From: an uncultured Eubacteriales bacterium
GTDB taxonomy: Bacteria; Bacillota; Clostridia; Christensenellales; CAG-917
Assembly (NCBI GenBank): GCA_900550855.1
Contig: URTQ01000064.1
Location: 1-8,533, forward strand
DNA length: 8,533 nt
Direction of reading: 5' to 3'
Made by a program: the position numbers and the translations under genes. Positions 1-6,062 of this stretch are shown piece after piece. Positions within the stretch are counted from its first letter, which is position 1. Every line of letters begins with the position of its first letter. The notes under the pieces were generated by a model that had not been told where the DNA came from, did no database searches, and saw only the letters and a program-made list of their open reading frames with translations.

Positions 1-451
1 TGGTCAATAAATTTCTTTGTATTTTAACTTCCTTCGGATTTTTTCCGTCGGTTTTTATCACGATGTCTTCATCGTCGAAACTCAAAAGCGTTCCGTGCGA
101 TTTTTTCTTGTTTTGGTCGAAAATCTCGATTTCTGTGTCGAGCGAGCGTCTAAAATCGTCGTCGGTCACGATTTTTCTGTCGAGCCCTTGCGACGAAACG
201 TTAAGAACGTAATCCTCGTCGAAGTCGTCCTCAATCGAATCGAGTTTTGCCGAAAGCAGATTATGCACCTTTTCGCAGTCGTTAAGGTCGATTCCTTCCT
301 TCTTCCACAAAAGTGCCTCGACGGTGAGTTTTCCGTACTGCTTGTAGAACGCAACGTCCACGAGTTCGATATTCTCGTCCGCTTCGTCCACTGCTTCGAG
401 AGCGAGATTCTTCACTTTTTCGCGGATTTCAACCGCAATTTCGTTTGCCAT
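1..451 (-). CDS. rimP: Ribosome maturation factor RimP (3' end outside the window)
   Basis: RimP binds the free 30S subunit and helps its late maturation in the cytoplasm. The first 150 codons are visible, starting MANEIAVEIREKV. Family marks are a VEALLWKKEGIDLNDCEKV stretch (residues 44-62), as in the RimP N-terminal alpha/beta domain, and YVLNVSSQGLDRKI (residues 81-94), the counterpart of the usual Y-L-E-V-S-S-P-G-L-D-R signature with Asn for Glu and Gln for Pro. Residues from about 105 resemble the Sm-like C-terminal domain (HGTLLSF, then KEVKIQRNLLT). RimP is usually about 150-155 residues, so only a few codons should be missing. The start is fixed by an AGAGGTG ribosome-binding site at 456-462, four bases before the ATG. 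In Bacillota rimP normally leads nusA and infB, which would lie beyond the edge. It has its own promoter and a structured leader. Confidence 0.93.
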   Translation of the reverse strand, partial: MANEIAVEIREKVKNLALEAVDEADENIELVDVAFYKQYGKLTVEALLWKKEGIDLNDCEKVHNLLSAKLDSIEDDFDEDYVLNVSSQGLDRKIVTDDDFRRSLDTEIEIFDQNKKKSHGTLLSFDDEDIVIKTDGKNPKEVKIQRNLLT

Positions 452-492
452 ACAGCACCTCTTCCGAGCCGATTTTTGTCGAATCGCCCCTT

Positions 493-524
493 CTAAAACA
501 AAGAGTGAGCCGTCGCTCACTCTT
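493..524 (-). terminator. Terminator-like hairpin in the rimP leader (possible attenuator)
   Basis: On the minus strand a perfect 10-bp stem (arms 524-515 and 510-501) closes a GACG tetraloop and is followed directly by TTTGTTTT (502-495). This is the shape of an intrinsic terminator. It lies downstream of the rimP promoter at 551-579 and about 50 bases before the rimP start. It could therefore end transcripts from the upstream exonuclease gene, attenuate transcripts starting at the rimP promoter, or both. The hairpin and T-run are seen directly. The regulatory role is inference. Confidence 0.7.
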
Positions 525-540
525 AGTAAGGTTTTACTAA
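523..540 (-). other. 5'-proximal AU-rich hairpin of the rimP leader RNA
   Basis: A perfect 7-bp inverted repeat (TTAGTAA at 540-534, TTACTAA at 529-523) with loop AACC would form only about four bases from the predicted transcription start. It abuts the terminator-like hairpin and shares two bases (523-524) with it, so the two stems can stack but compete only at their junction. Such a 5' stem could stabilise the RNA or take part in leader regulation. This is inference from the repeats. Confidence 0.5.
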
Positions 541-550
541 TCGTATTTAC

Positions 551-579
551 ATACTATCACATAAAAACACGCATTGCAA
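551..579 (-). promoter_or_regulatory. Predicted sigma-A promoter of the rimP operon
   Basis: On the minus strand, -35 TTGCAA (579-574) and -10 TAGTAT (556-551) are separated by exactly 17 bases. The -10 is preceded by TG plus one base, the extended -10 form common in Gram-positive bacteria. The start of transcription would be near 544, giving a leader of about 93 nt before rimP. Upstream lies a very AT-rich stretch (601-620). There is a weaker alternative further upstream, TTGCAA at 636-641 with TAAAAT at 615-620, but its spacing is 15. Confidence 0.65.
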
Positions 580-634
580 GCGTTTTATGCCGATAACGCA
601 AAATATATTTATATATTTTACGATTTCATTTGCG

Positions 635-741
635 TTTGCAATCCTTTTGCAATAACCGCTTTTGCAACAATCGCATTTAATCGCTTTTCGACCGCTACAA
701 CAATCTCTTATGCGATTATGCGTACGTTCGGTTGCGATTAT
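635..741. repeat. Cluster of short TTTGCAA and GCGATT repeats in the exonuclease-rimP gap
   Basis: The 296-bp gap between the exonuclease gene and rimP holds no gene that I can support. It contains three copies of TTTGCAA (635-641, 646-652, 661-667). TTGCAA is its own reverse complement, and a fourth copy forms the -35 element at 574-579. It also contains four copies of GCGATT: two reversed (669-674, 679-684) and two forward (712-717, 734-739), the forward pair within TGCGATTAT. The repeats are upstream of the rimP promoter and could be protein-binding sites or simply low-complexity drift. Confidence 0.4.
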
Positions 742-747
742 ATGATT

Positions 748-2340
748 TTACATTCTCTTTGCAATTTCTTCGAGCGCGCCGAACGTGGCGTACACGTCGC
801 TCATAGCGCGGTGCGCGTTTTCGTGCGAAATTCCGTACGCTTTGGAAATCGTTTCGAGTTTGCAGTTCGGAAGTTCGGTAAGATAACGCCTTGCAAGCAA
901 CAGCGTGTCGCAAAGTTCGTTGTTGAAAACGTATCCGTTCTTTTCACCGATTCTTGATAGAATCGGGAAATCGTAGCCGGCAATATTATGTCCGCAAAGA
1001 ATAGAACCGTGCGCAAACTTGAAGAAATCGGGAATCACGCTTTCCACGTTCGGCGCGTCAAGCACCATTGCGTTTGAAATATGCGTGATGTTGGTTATTT
1101 CTTCGGGAATCGCCGCAAGCGGTTTTATGAGAGTTTGGAAAGTTTCGGTAGGCACGCCGTTCACCACTTTCAACGCCGCAAGTTCGATGATTTCTGCGAT
1201 TTCCGTCTTTAAGTCGGTCGTTTCGAGGTCGAATATGACAAAGGTTTTGTCCTTAAAGTAGTCGCTTATGACTTTTGTCGGTTTTTCGACATCTAACAAG
1301 GTATTTTCCGACATATCGACGTATTTTTGCGGCATAATCGTCGCGTATTTTTCGGGCAACGGCTTGACGGATTTGAGGTGAATGCTGTCAAAATCGATGT
1401 CCGCTTCGAACATCGCGTTCACCTGAAAAGACCACGCGCCAGAGTATTGCGACCAAGTGACTTTGCCCATACAAATGACTTGCGATTGCTCTTTGAGCGC
1501 GACGATTTTGTCTGCGTCCTCGTCCTTTCCGACGAAACTTACACCCTCGATTCTCGCCGTCGTATCGTCGAGAACGAATTTGACGAAAGGCAACGTTTCC
1601 GGTCCGCTCTTTGCGTCGTCGGGGTTATACTTCTTGTTTTTGTAGGATTTTTTCTCGATTTGCGAGATTTTTCCGCACAAAACGATGTTGTCGCACGCGC
1701 CTTTTACGTCAACGATATAGTTCGGCATTTGCGAAATACCGTCGATTTTGCCTCTCGAATACACTTTCTCGCCCACTCTCGCGCTCACGAGTCGCAATGC
1801 CGAATCTGCGTGCAACGTCGTGTCGATATGTATGTCCAAATCTTCCTCTTTTTGCTCTGAATAGAGGCTTTCTTCGGCGATTATGTCGATGTTTTGATTG
1901 AACGAGCAATCGAGGTATTCTTCGAGCCTTGCGAGCAAATCCCCTGCGGTCAGAAGTTTGTAGGTCGGCGTGTCGAAAACGAATTTCACGTCAATGTCAT
2001 TGTCGCCCACCTCGATTTTGAGCGTATCGTCGTTTATTCGCCTGAAAATCATTTGATTCGTGCGGTTGAAAAACTCGGAAACCTTATTCTTTACGACGTT
2101 ATTGTCCGCATAAGTTCTTATGTACTGCACACTCACAGAAACGCCCGAAAACATTTGTTCGATTATCGATTGCACTTTCTTTTTGCTTTCCTCGTCGAAA
2201 GAGCGCACCTCGAATGCGGAAATAATAAACTTAACGACCAACTCTCTTTTGTCCTTATAGTAGGTCGCGCTGTTAAGTTTGAGCATCGGAAACTCGCCGT
2301 TGCTTCTTATCGTAAATTCTTCAAAAAACTTTGTAGCCAT
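748..2340 (-). CDS. PolC-derived DEDDh 3'-5' exonuclease lacking PHP and polymerase domains
   Basis: This protein resembles the N-terminal part of the Gram-positive replicative polymerase PolC but is 530 residues, against about 1,440 for PolC. Residues 1 to about 160 look like the PolC N-terminal region, including TYKLLTAGDLLARLEEYL (126-143). Residues about 205-320 resemble the OB fold. Residues about 366-527 are a DEDDh exonuclease with D371 and E373 (FDLETTD), D457 (HNIAGYDFPIL), and H510 and D515 (HRAMSD). In PolC a PHP domain is split around the exonuclease. Here only about 45 linker residues separate OB fold and exonuclease, and a TAA stop follows the exonuclease at once. The start is the only suitable ATG in the 42-bp gap after ispG; its ribosome-binding site (GAGA) is weak. 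The slot between ispG and rimP is where polC normally sits. The likely role is 3'-5' DNA exonuclease, perhaps proofreading in trans. That role is inferred. Confidence 0.85.
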   Translation of the reverse strand: MATKFFEEFTIRSNGEFPMLKLNSATYYKDKRELVVKFIISAFEVRSFDEESKKKVQSIIEQMFSGVSVSVQYIRTYADNNVVKNKVSEFFNRTNQMIFRRINDDTLKIEVGDNDIDVKFVFDTPTYKLLTAGDLLARLEEYLDCSFNQNIDIIAEESLYSEQKEEDLDIHIDTTLHADSALRLVSARVGEKVYSRGKIDGISQMPNYIVDVKGACDNIVLCGKISQIEKKSYKNKKYNPDDAKSGPETLPFVKFVLDDTTARIEGVSFVGKDEDADKIVALKEQSQVICMGKVTWSQYSGAWSFQVNAMFEADIDFDSIHLKSVKPLPEKYATIMPQKYVDMSENTLLDVEKPTKVISDYFKDKTFVIFDLETTDLKTEIAEIIELAALKVVNGVPTETFQTLIKPLAAIPEEITNITHISNAMVLDAPNVESVIPDFFKFAHGSILCGHNIAGYDFPILSRIGEKNGYVFNNELCDTLLLARRYLTELPNCKLETISKAYGISHENAHRAMSDVYATFGALEEIAKRM

Positions 2341-2382
2341 AAAATTCTCGCGGTTTTTGTCGAAAAGTATTCTATATTTTTG

Positions 2383-3435
2383 TCAATTTGATAAAACATC
2401 TTGCAAAATATTTTCAAATTCTTGCATAAGACGTTCGCTCGGCACGGTTTTGTAAATCTTGCCGTGAAGCAATATCACGCTCTTTTCTTTTCCGCCCGCG
2501 ATGCCGAGGTCGCTGTGTTCACCCTCGCCTATTCCGTTGAGCGGACAGCCGAGAACGGATATTTTGAGCGGTTTGTTTATTCCTGCCGTCATAGTTTCGA
2601 CTTTGTTTGCAAGTCCTTCGACGTCGATTTCCGTTCTTGCGCAAGTCGGACAAGCCACCACTTCCACGGCGTTTTTGCGAAGCCCGAGCGTTTGAAGAAT
2701 CTTTTTGCCTGCAAGCACTTCTTCGCAAACGTTGGTGGAAAGCGAAACGCGAATGGTATCGCCTATTCCCTCGCTGAGCAACGTTCCTATACCGATTGCC
2801 GATTTTACAAGCCCCGTGCGAAGCGTTCCCGCTTCCGTAACGCCGATATGAAGCGGATAATCGCACATTCCCGACAACATTCTGTTTGCTTTTATGTTAA
2901 GAAGCGTGTCCGAGTGCTTGATTGCAATCACGATGTCTTTCATACCAACGCTTTCAAAGACGTTTGCACATTCGAGTGCGCTCTCGCAAAGTGCGCGCGC
3001 CTCGTCCATTCCCTTGTATTTGGGGTCAAGCGAGCCGCCGTTCACGCCCACGCGCACGGGTACGTCCATATCTATCATTCTTTCGGCAAGCGGTTTGATT
3101 TGAGAAAAATCGCGCATATTGCCGGGATTCATACGGATTTTCTTTGCGCCTGCGTCGAGTGCCATATGCGCAAGTTTGTAGTTATAGTGTATGTCGGCAA
3201 TGAGCGGCAAACCGCACTTTTTTGCGATAATGCCAAACGCTCTTGCCGAATCCTCGTCGGGTACTGCAAGGCGAATGAGGTCGCAACCGACCGCTTTAAG
3301 CGCGTTTATTTGCGCAAGCGAGCCTTCGATATCCGTGGTTTTCGTGTTCAGCATAGACTGAACGGTTATAGGCGCGTCGCCGCCGATTTTCACGTTTCCC
3401 ACGCTAACTTGTCTGGTTTTCTTTCGTTCTGTCAT
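2383..3435 (-). CDS. ispG: 4-hydroxy-3-methylbut-2-enyl diphosphate synthase (flavodoxin) IspG
   Basis: IspG catalyses the next-to-last step of the MEP isoprenoid pathway: reductive ring opening of MEcPP to HMBPP, using a 4Fe-4S cluster in the cytoplasm. The 350-residue length fits the bacterial family. The N-terminal TIM-barrel part shows GGDAPITVQSMLNTKT (18-33), the LIRLAVPD strand (53-60) and KIRMNPGN (99-106). The C-terminal cluster domain has CPTC (C262, C265) and C297 in LGCPLNGIGE, with E304 placed as the usual fourth, glutamate ligand. The usual Pro in N-G-P-G-E is Ile here. The ATG has an AAGGG ribosome-binding site about eight bases upstream. The gene starts 12 bp after rseP and is followed 42 bp later by the exonuclease gene. 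It shares its likely transcript with dxr, an earlier enzyme of the same pathway. Confidence 0.96.
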   Translation of the reverse strand: MTERKKTRQVSVGNVKIGGDAPITVQSMLNTKTTDIEGSLAQINALKAVGCDLIRLAVPDEDSARAFGIIAKKCGLPLIADIHYNYKLAHMALDAGAKKIRMNPGNMRDFSQIKPLAERMIDMDVPVRVGVNGGSLDPKYKGMDEARALCESALECANVFESVGMKDIVIAIKHSDTLLNIKANRMLSGMCDYPLHIGVTEAGTLRTGLVKSAIGIGTLLSEGIGDTIRVSLSTNVCEEVLAGKKILQTLGLRKNAVEVVACPTCARTEIDVEGLANKVETMTAGINKPLKISVLGCPLNGIGEGEHSDLGIAGGKEKSVILLHGKIYKTVPSERLMQEFENILQDVLSN

Positions 3436-3447
3436 AATTTATCCCTT

Positions 3448-4770
3448 TTATCCTTTCACCAAATGGAATATATCGAGGAACACCGCAAGCACAATCAACA
3501 GCACGAGTCCGACCGTGTGGATTATGCCCTCGATTTTTCTCGGCACGGGTTTTCTGAATATCATTTCTATCAGCGTAAAAAGCATTCTGCTTCCGTCGAG
3601 CGCTGGAAACGGCAACAAGTTCATAACCGCAAGGTTTGCCGAGATAATCGCGACGACGTACAGAAAACTGTCGAATCCGAGCGACGACACCTGCGCCATC
3701 ATTTTGATTGTCGTAATCGTGCCGCCTGCGTTTTCAATGCCCGATTTGCCCGTAATGAGCGCGCCGAGCGATGCGAGAATCTTGAATACGATGAAGAAAC
3801 TGAATCCCCACGCTCTGCCGAAAGCGAGGAAAAACGGAAGTTTTGCGTGCGTAAGACTGCGAGTTATGCCGAATCCGTAACTGTAAAAACCGTCGGAATC
3901 GCCCTCAACCACGCCTTTTTGCACGCTCATAGAACTTTGTTCGACGATTTTTCCGTCCTCGCCGTATTTGACCACGACGAGCGTAATTTTTTGCGTTTGA
4001 TCGATTCCGTTTTGCTCTGCGTACTCGCCGAGCGCACTTGACACGATAGGCGTTTCGAGTTCTTTTCCGTTTATCGCATATATGAAGTCGTCCTCGTCAA
4101 ACGGATTATAATAGACTTTGTGCGCGTTGATTTTCACGCGTTTTCCGCCTCTCAAAACCCAAAAGTACGAATCGTCGGACAAATCCTTGAAAGCGTTGTC
4201 CAAGTCTTCTTGAAGCATAATGTTGACTTGCTTTCCGTTGATATTGAGAATGACGTCGCCCTCTTGAAAAACGTTCTGATACGTTGCGGTATTGCGCACG
4301 CCCACGACGTTCGGAAGCAACTGTCCGTATGCGGTAAAATATATCGTGATAATGACGATTGCGCTCAAAAAGTTCATAAACGCGCCCGAAAACAACACGA
4401 TAAGGCGTTTCCAAGCCTTTTGATTGTTGAACGCGTCGGGGTCTTTTACGATATTTCCGTCTTCGTCTTTGACCTGATTTCCGTTTTCGTCGACCATTGC
4501 GCCTTCGGCGTCCTCGCCGTGAAAAGCGCAAAATCCGCCTATGGGAAAGGGACGAAGCGTAAACAATTCGCCCGTCTTTTTATTGCGTTTTTTGATGATT
4601 GCAGGTCCGAAACCTATTGCGAACTCGTCGATTTTAAAACCGAGCAATTTGCCTGCGGTGTAATGTCCGAGTTCGTGTATGACAATCATTGCCATAAGCG
4701 CAAGAACGGCTACGATGACGTAGCCGATATATGTGAAAACTTCGCTTGCAGTTGCGCAAATTAAGAACAC
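3448..4770 (-). CDS. rseP: Site-2 intramembrane zinc metalloprotease (RseP/RasP family)
   Basis: Members cut membrane-embedded substrates such as anti-sigma factors and signal-peptide remnants (RasP in Bacillus). The 440-residue protein has the zinc site HELGH (H32, E33, H36) in the first membrane segment. A central region (about 145-290) fits the PDZ part. The conserved NLLPFPALDG motif near the C-terminus supplies the third zinc ligand, D392. Membrane segments are visible near residues 12-33, 122-147, 318-340 and 367-390, and at the C-terminal end. Between the first two segments lies an acidic stretch with a tandem octad, DENGNQVK then DEDGNIVK (94-109). The start is GTG: it overlaps the dxr stop by one base (TAGTG) and has AGGAG at 4778-4782, seven bases upstream. 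It ends 12 bp before ispG. The substrate cannot be told from this window. Confidence 0.95.
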   Translation of the reverse strand: MFLICATASEVFTYIGYVIVAVLALMAMIVIHELGHYTAGKLLGFKIDEFAIGFGPAIIKKRNKKTGELFTLRPFPIGGFCAFHGEDAEGAMVDENGNQVKDEDGNIVKDPDAFNNQKAWKRLIVLFSGAFMNFLSAIVIITIYFTAYGQLLPNVVGVRNTATYQNVFQEGDVILNINGKQVNIMLQEDLDNAFKDLSDDSYFWVLRGGKRVKINAHKVYYNPFDEDDFIYAINGKELETPIVSSALGEYAEQNGIDQTQKITLVVVKYGEDGKIVEQSSMSVQKGVVEGDSDGFYSYGFGITRSLTHAKLPFFLAFGRAWGFSFFIVFKILASLGALITGKSGIENAGGTITTIKMMAQVSSLGFDSFLYVVAIISANLAVMNLLPFPALDGSRMLFTLIEMIFRKPVPRKIEGIIHTVGLVLLIVLAVFLDIFHLVKG

Positions 4771-5921
4771 TATTTCACTCCTATCACAGAATAAGTGTAT
4801 TTTCTTGCTTGCTCGTCTATGCCAAGTACGTCTTCGAGTTCGACGTTTCCGACCTTTTTGAATTTAGTAAACACCTTTGAAAGCGCGGTCGCGATTTCGG
4901 GATATTTGATTTTTCCTTTCAAAAATTCCTCGACGAGCACTTCGTCTGCGGCGGATACGGCAATGCACGCGCCCTCGCCTGCGTTTGCCGCGTCTATTGC
5001 GATTTTAAGACACGGGAATCTGTCGTAATCGGGTGCGGAAAAAGATATCGAGCCGAGTTTTGCAAGGTCGAGCGGCGCAACGCTGTCTTTGCCGTGTTCG
5101 GGATAATAAAGCGCGGTTTCGATTGCAAGCCGCATATCCGGCACGGAAAACAAGCCTTTCATACCGCCGTCGGTAAATTCGACGAGCGAATGAACTATGC
5201 TTTCTCTGTGCATAACCACTTTAACGTCCTTTGCTTCAACTTCGAAAAGGCGCATCGCTTCGATGACTTCCAGTCCCTTGTTGAACAGCGTTGCCGAATC
5301 GATTGTGACCTTTTTGCCCATATTCCATACGGGGTGCTTCAACGCGTCCTCTGCCTTGACTTTTGCAAGTTGACTTGTGGGAACGTCGCGAAGCGCGCCG
5401 CCGCTTGCGGTCAGAACGAGGCTTCTTACGCACTTTTTATCTTCGCCCCTAAGGCACGAGAAAATTGCGGAATGTTCGGTATCGAGCGGCAAAATCTTTC
5501 CGCCGTACTTCTTTTCGAGAAATTTGAGGTGACGGCCTGCGCACACGATAGTTTCTTTGTTTGCAATCGCAAGAGTTCCGCCTCTTTTAAGCGTGGCGAC
5601 AGCCGCCCAAAGTCCTGCGATTCCCGTAACCGCCAAAACGACTATATCCGACGGAATGCTTGCGAGTTCTTCGAGCGAAGAAAGGCATTTTGAGGTTTTG
5701 TCGTCTTCCAAAAAGTCGAAAAGCGAACTTTGCACCTCAACCGCGCCGTTTGGAAAATAGTAATGAGTGGGATTGAATTTTTCGATTTGTTCGCGCAAAA
5801 GCGATTCGTTGGTATAAGCCGAAAGCCCGACGACCTTGAATGCGTCGGGGTGTGCGCAAATCGAGTCAAGCACTTGTCTGCCGACAGAGCCTGTACTTCC
5901 GAGTATTGTGATTGTTTTCAT
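4770..5921 (-). CDS. dxr: 1-deoxy-D-xylulose 5-phosphate reductoisomerase
   Basis: Dxr converts DXP to MEP with NADPH and a divalent metal, the first committed step of the MEP isoprenoid pathway; it is the target of fosmidomycin. Counting from the chosen start gives 383 residues, normal for the family. The NADPH-binding GSTGSVG lies at 8-14. The metal ligands are D147 and E149 (LDTEHSA) and E218 (NKGLEVIEA), and HPVWNMGKKVTIDSATLFNKG precedes the last of these. ATG at 5921 is preferred because AAGGA sits five bases upstream and the protein then begins MKTITILGSTG, as in relatives. An in-frame ATG at 5948 adds nine residues and has no ribosome-binding site. The stop TAG overlaps the rseP GTG start, indicating translational coupling. 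The 141-bp gap from cdsA contains a leader hairpin but no convincing promoter. Confidence 0.96.
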   Translation of the reverse strand: MKTITILGSTGSVGRQVLDSICAHPDAFKVVGLSAYTNESLLREQIEKFNPTHYYFPNGAVEVQSSLFDFLEDDKTSKCLSSLEELASIPSDIVVLAVTGIAGLWAAVATLKRGGTLAIANKETIVCAGRHLKFLEKKYGGKILPLDTEHSAIFSCLRGEDKKCVRSLVLTASGGALRDVPTSQLAKVKAEDALKHPVWNMGKKVTIDSATLFNKGLEVIEAMRLFEVEAKDVKVVMHRESIVHSLVEFTDGGMKGLFSVPDMRLAIETALYYPEHGKDSVAPLDLAKLGSISFSAPDYDRFPCLKIAIDAANAGEGACIAVSAADEVLVEEFLKGKIKYPEIATALSKVFTKFKKVGNVELEDVLGIDEQARKYTYSVIGVK

Positions 5922-5925
5922 TTTA

Positions 5926-5930
5926 TCCTT
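5926..5930 (-). promoter_or_regulatory. Ribosome-binding site that decides the dxr start
   Basis: AAGGA on the minus strand, five bases before the ATG at 5921. The alternative in-frame ATG at 5948 lacks any purine-rich site upstream. Confidence 0.75.
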
Positions 5931-5979
5931 AAAATCCGCGCGCCGCATAGGCAGAGATTTGAAGTCTTTTGCGGATTTT
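5931..5979 (-). other. Inverted repeat in the dxr leader, abutting its ribosome-binding site
   Basis: AAAATCCGC (minus strand 5979-5971) pairs with GCGGATTTT (5939-5931), a perfect 9-bp stem with a 31-base loop. The 3' arm ends directly against the AAGGA ribosome-binding site of dxr. On the plus strand the same repeat is followed by a short T-run, so it could also be a plus-strand terminator, although no plus-strand gene is visible. The rest of the 141-bp cdsA-dxr gap holds two ATAATCGA copies and no promoter I can defend. Confidence 0.4.
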
Positions 5980-6062
5980 TTATTGTCTTTGTAAATGTAA
6001 TCGATTATTTTTCGATTGCGATTGTCAGTATAACCGTCGATTATTAAATCCGTATGAAAGAA

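Noticed and set aside
17..496. A 159-codon open frame on the plus strand at the left edge
   Set aside because: It is antisense to rimP, whose minus-strand frame carries the RimP signature and a good ribosome-binding site.
452..747. A small gene in the exonuclease-rimP gap
   Set aside because: The plus-strand open frame here continues antisense into the exonuclease gene and is rich in Phe/Arg with no motif. The minus frames are broken by many stops.
748..2340. The exonuclease gene as an ordinary truncated pseudogene of polC
   Set aside because: A simple truncation would keep the first PHP half between OB fold and exonuclease. That half is absent, the frame is open throughout, and all five catalytic residues are kept.
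2379..2395. Perfect -35 sequence TTGACA at the end of ispG, possibly a promoter for the exonuclease gene
   Set aside because: No -10 element lies 15-19 bases downstream on the minus strand. The match overlaps the ispG stop codon and the gap is only 42 bp.
2401..4041. A 546-codon open frame on the plus strand
   Set aside because: It lies antisense to ispG and most of rseP, both of which have full family motifs. Its translation is Arg/His/Phe-rich with no recognisable domain, and no ribosome-binding site was noted. It is a by-product of the codon pattern of the real genes.
5919..5948. ATG at 5948 as the dxr start
   Set aside because: No ribosome-binding site, and the nine extra residues precede the N-terminus typical of Dxr.
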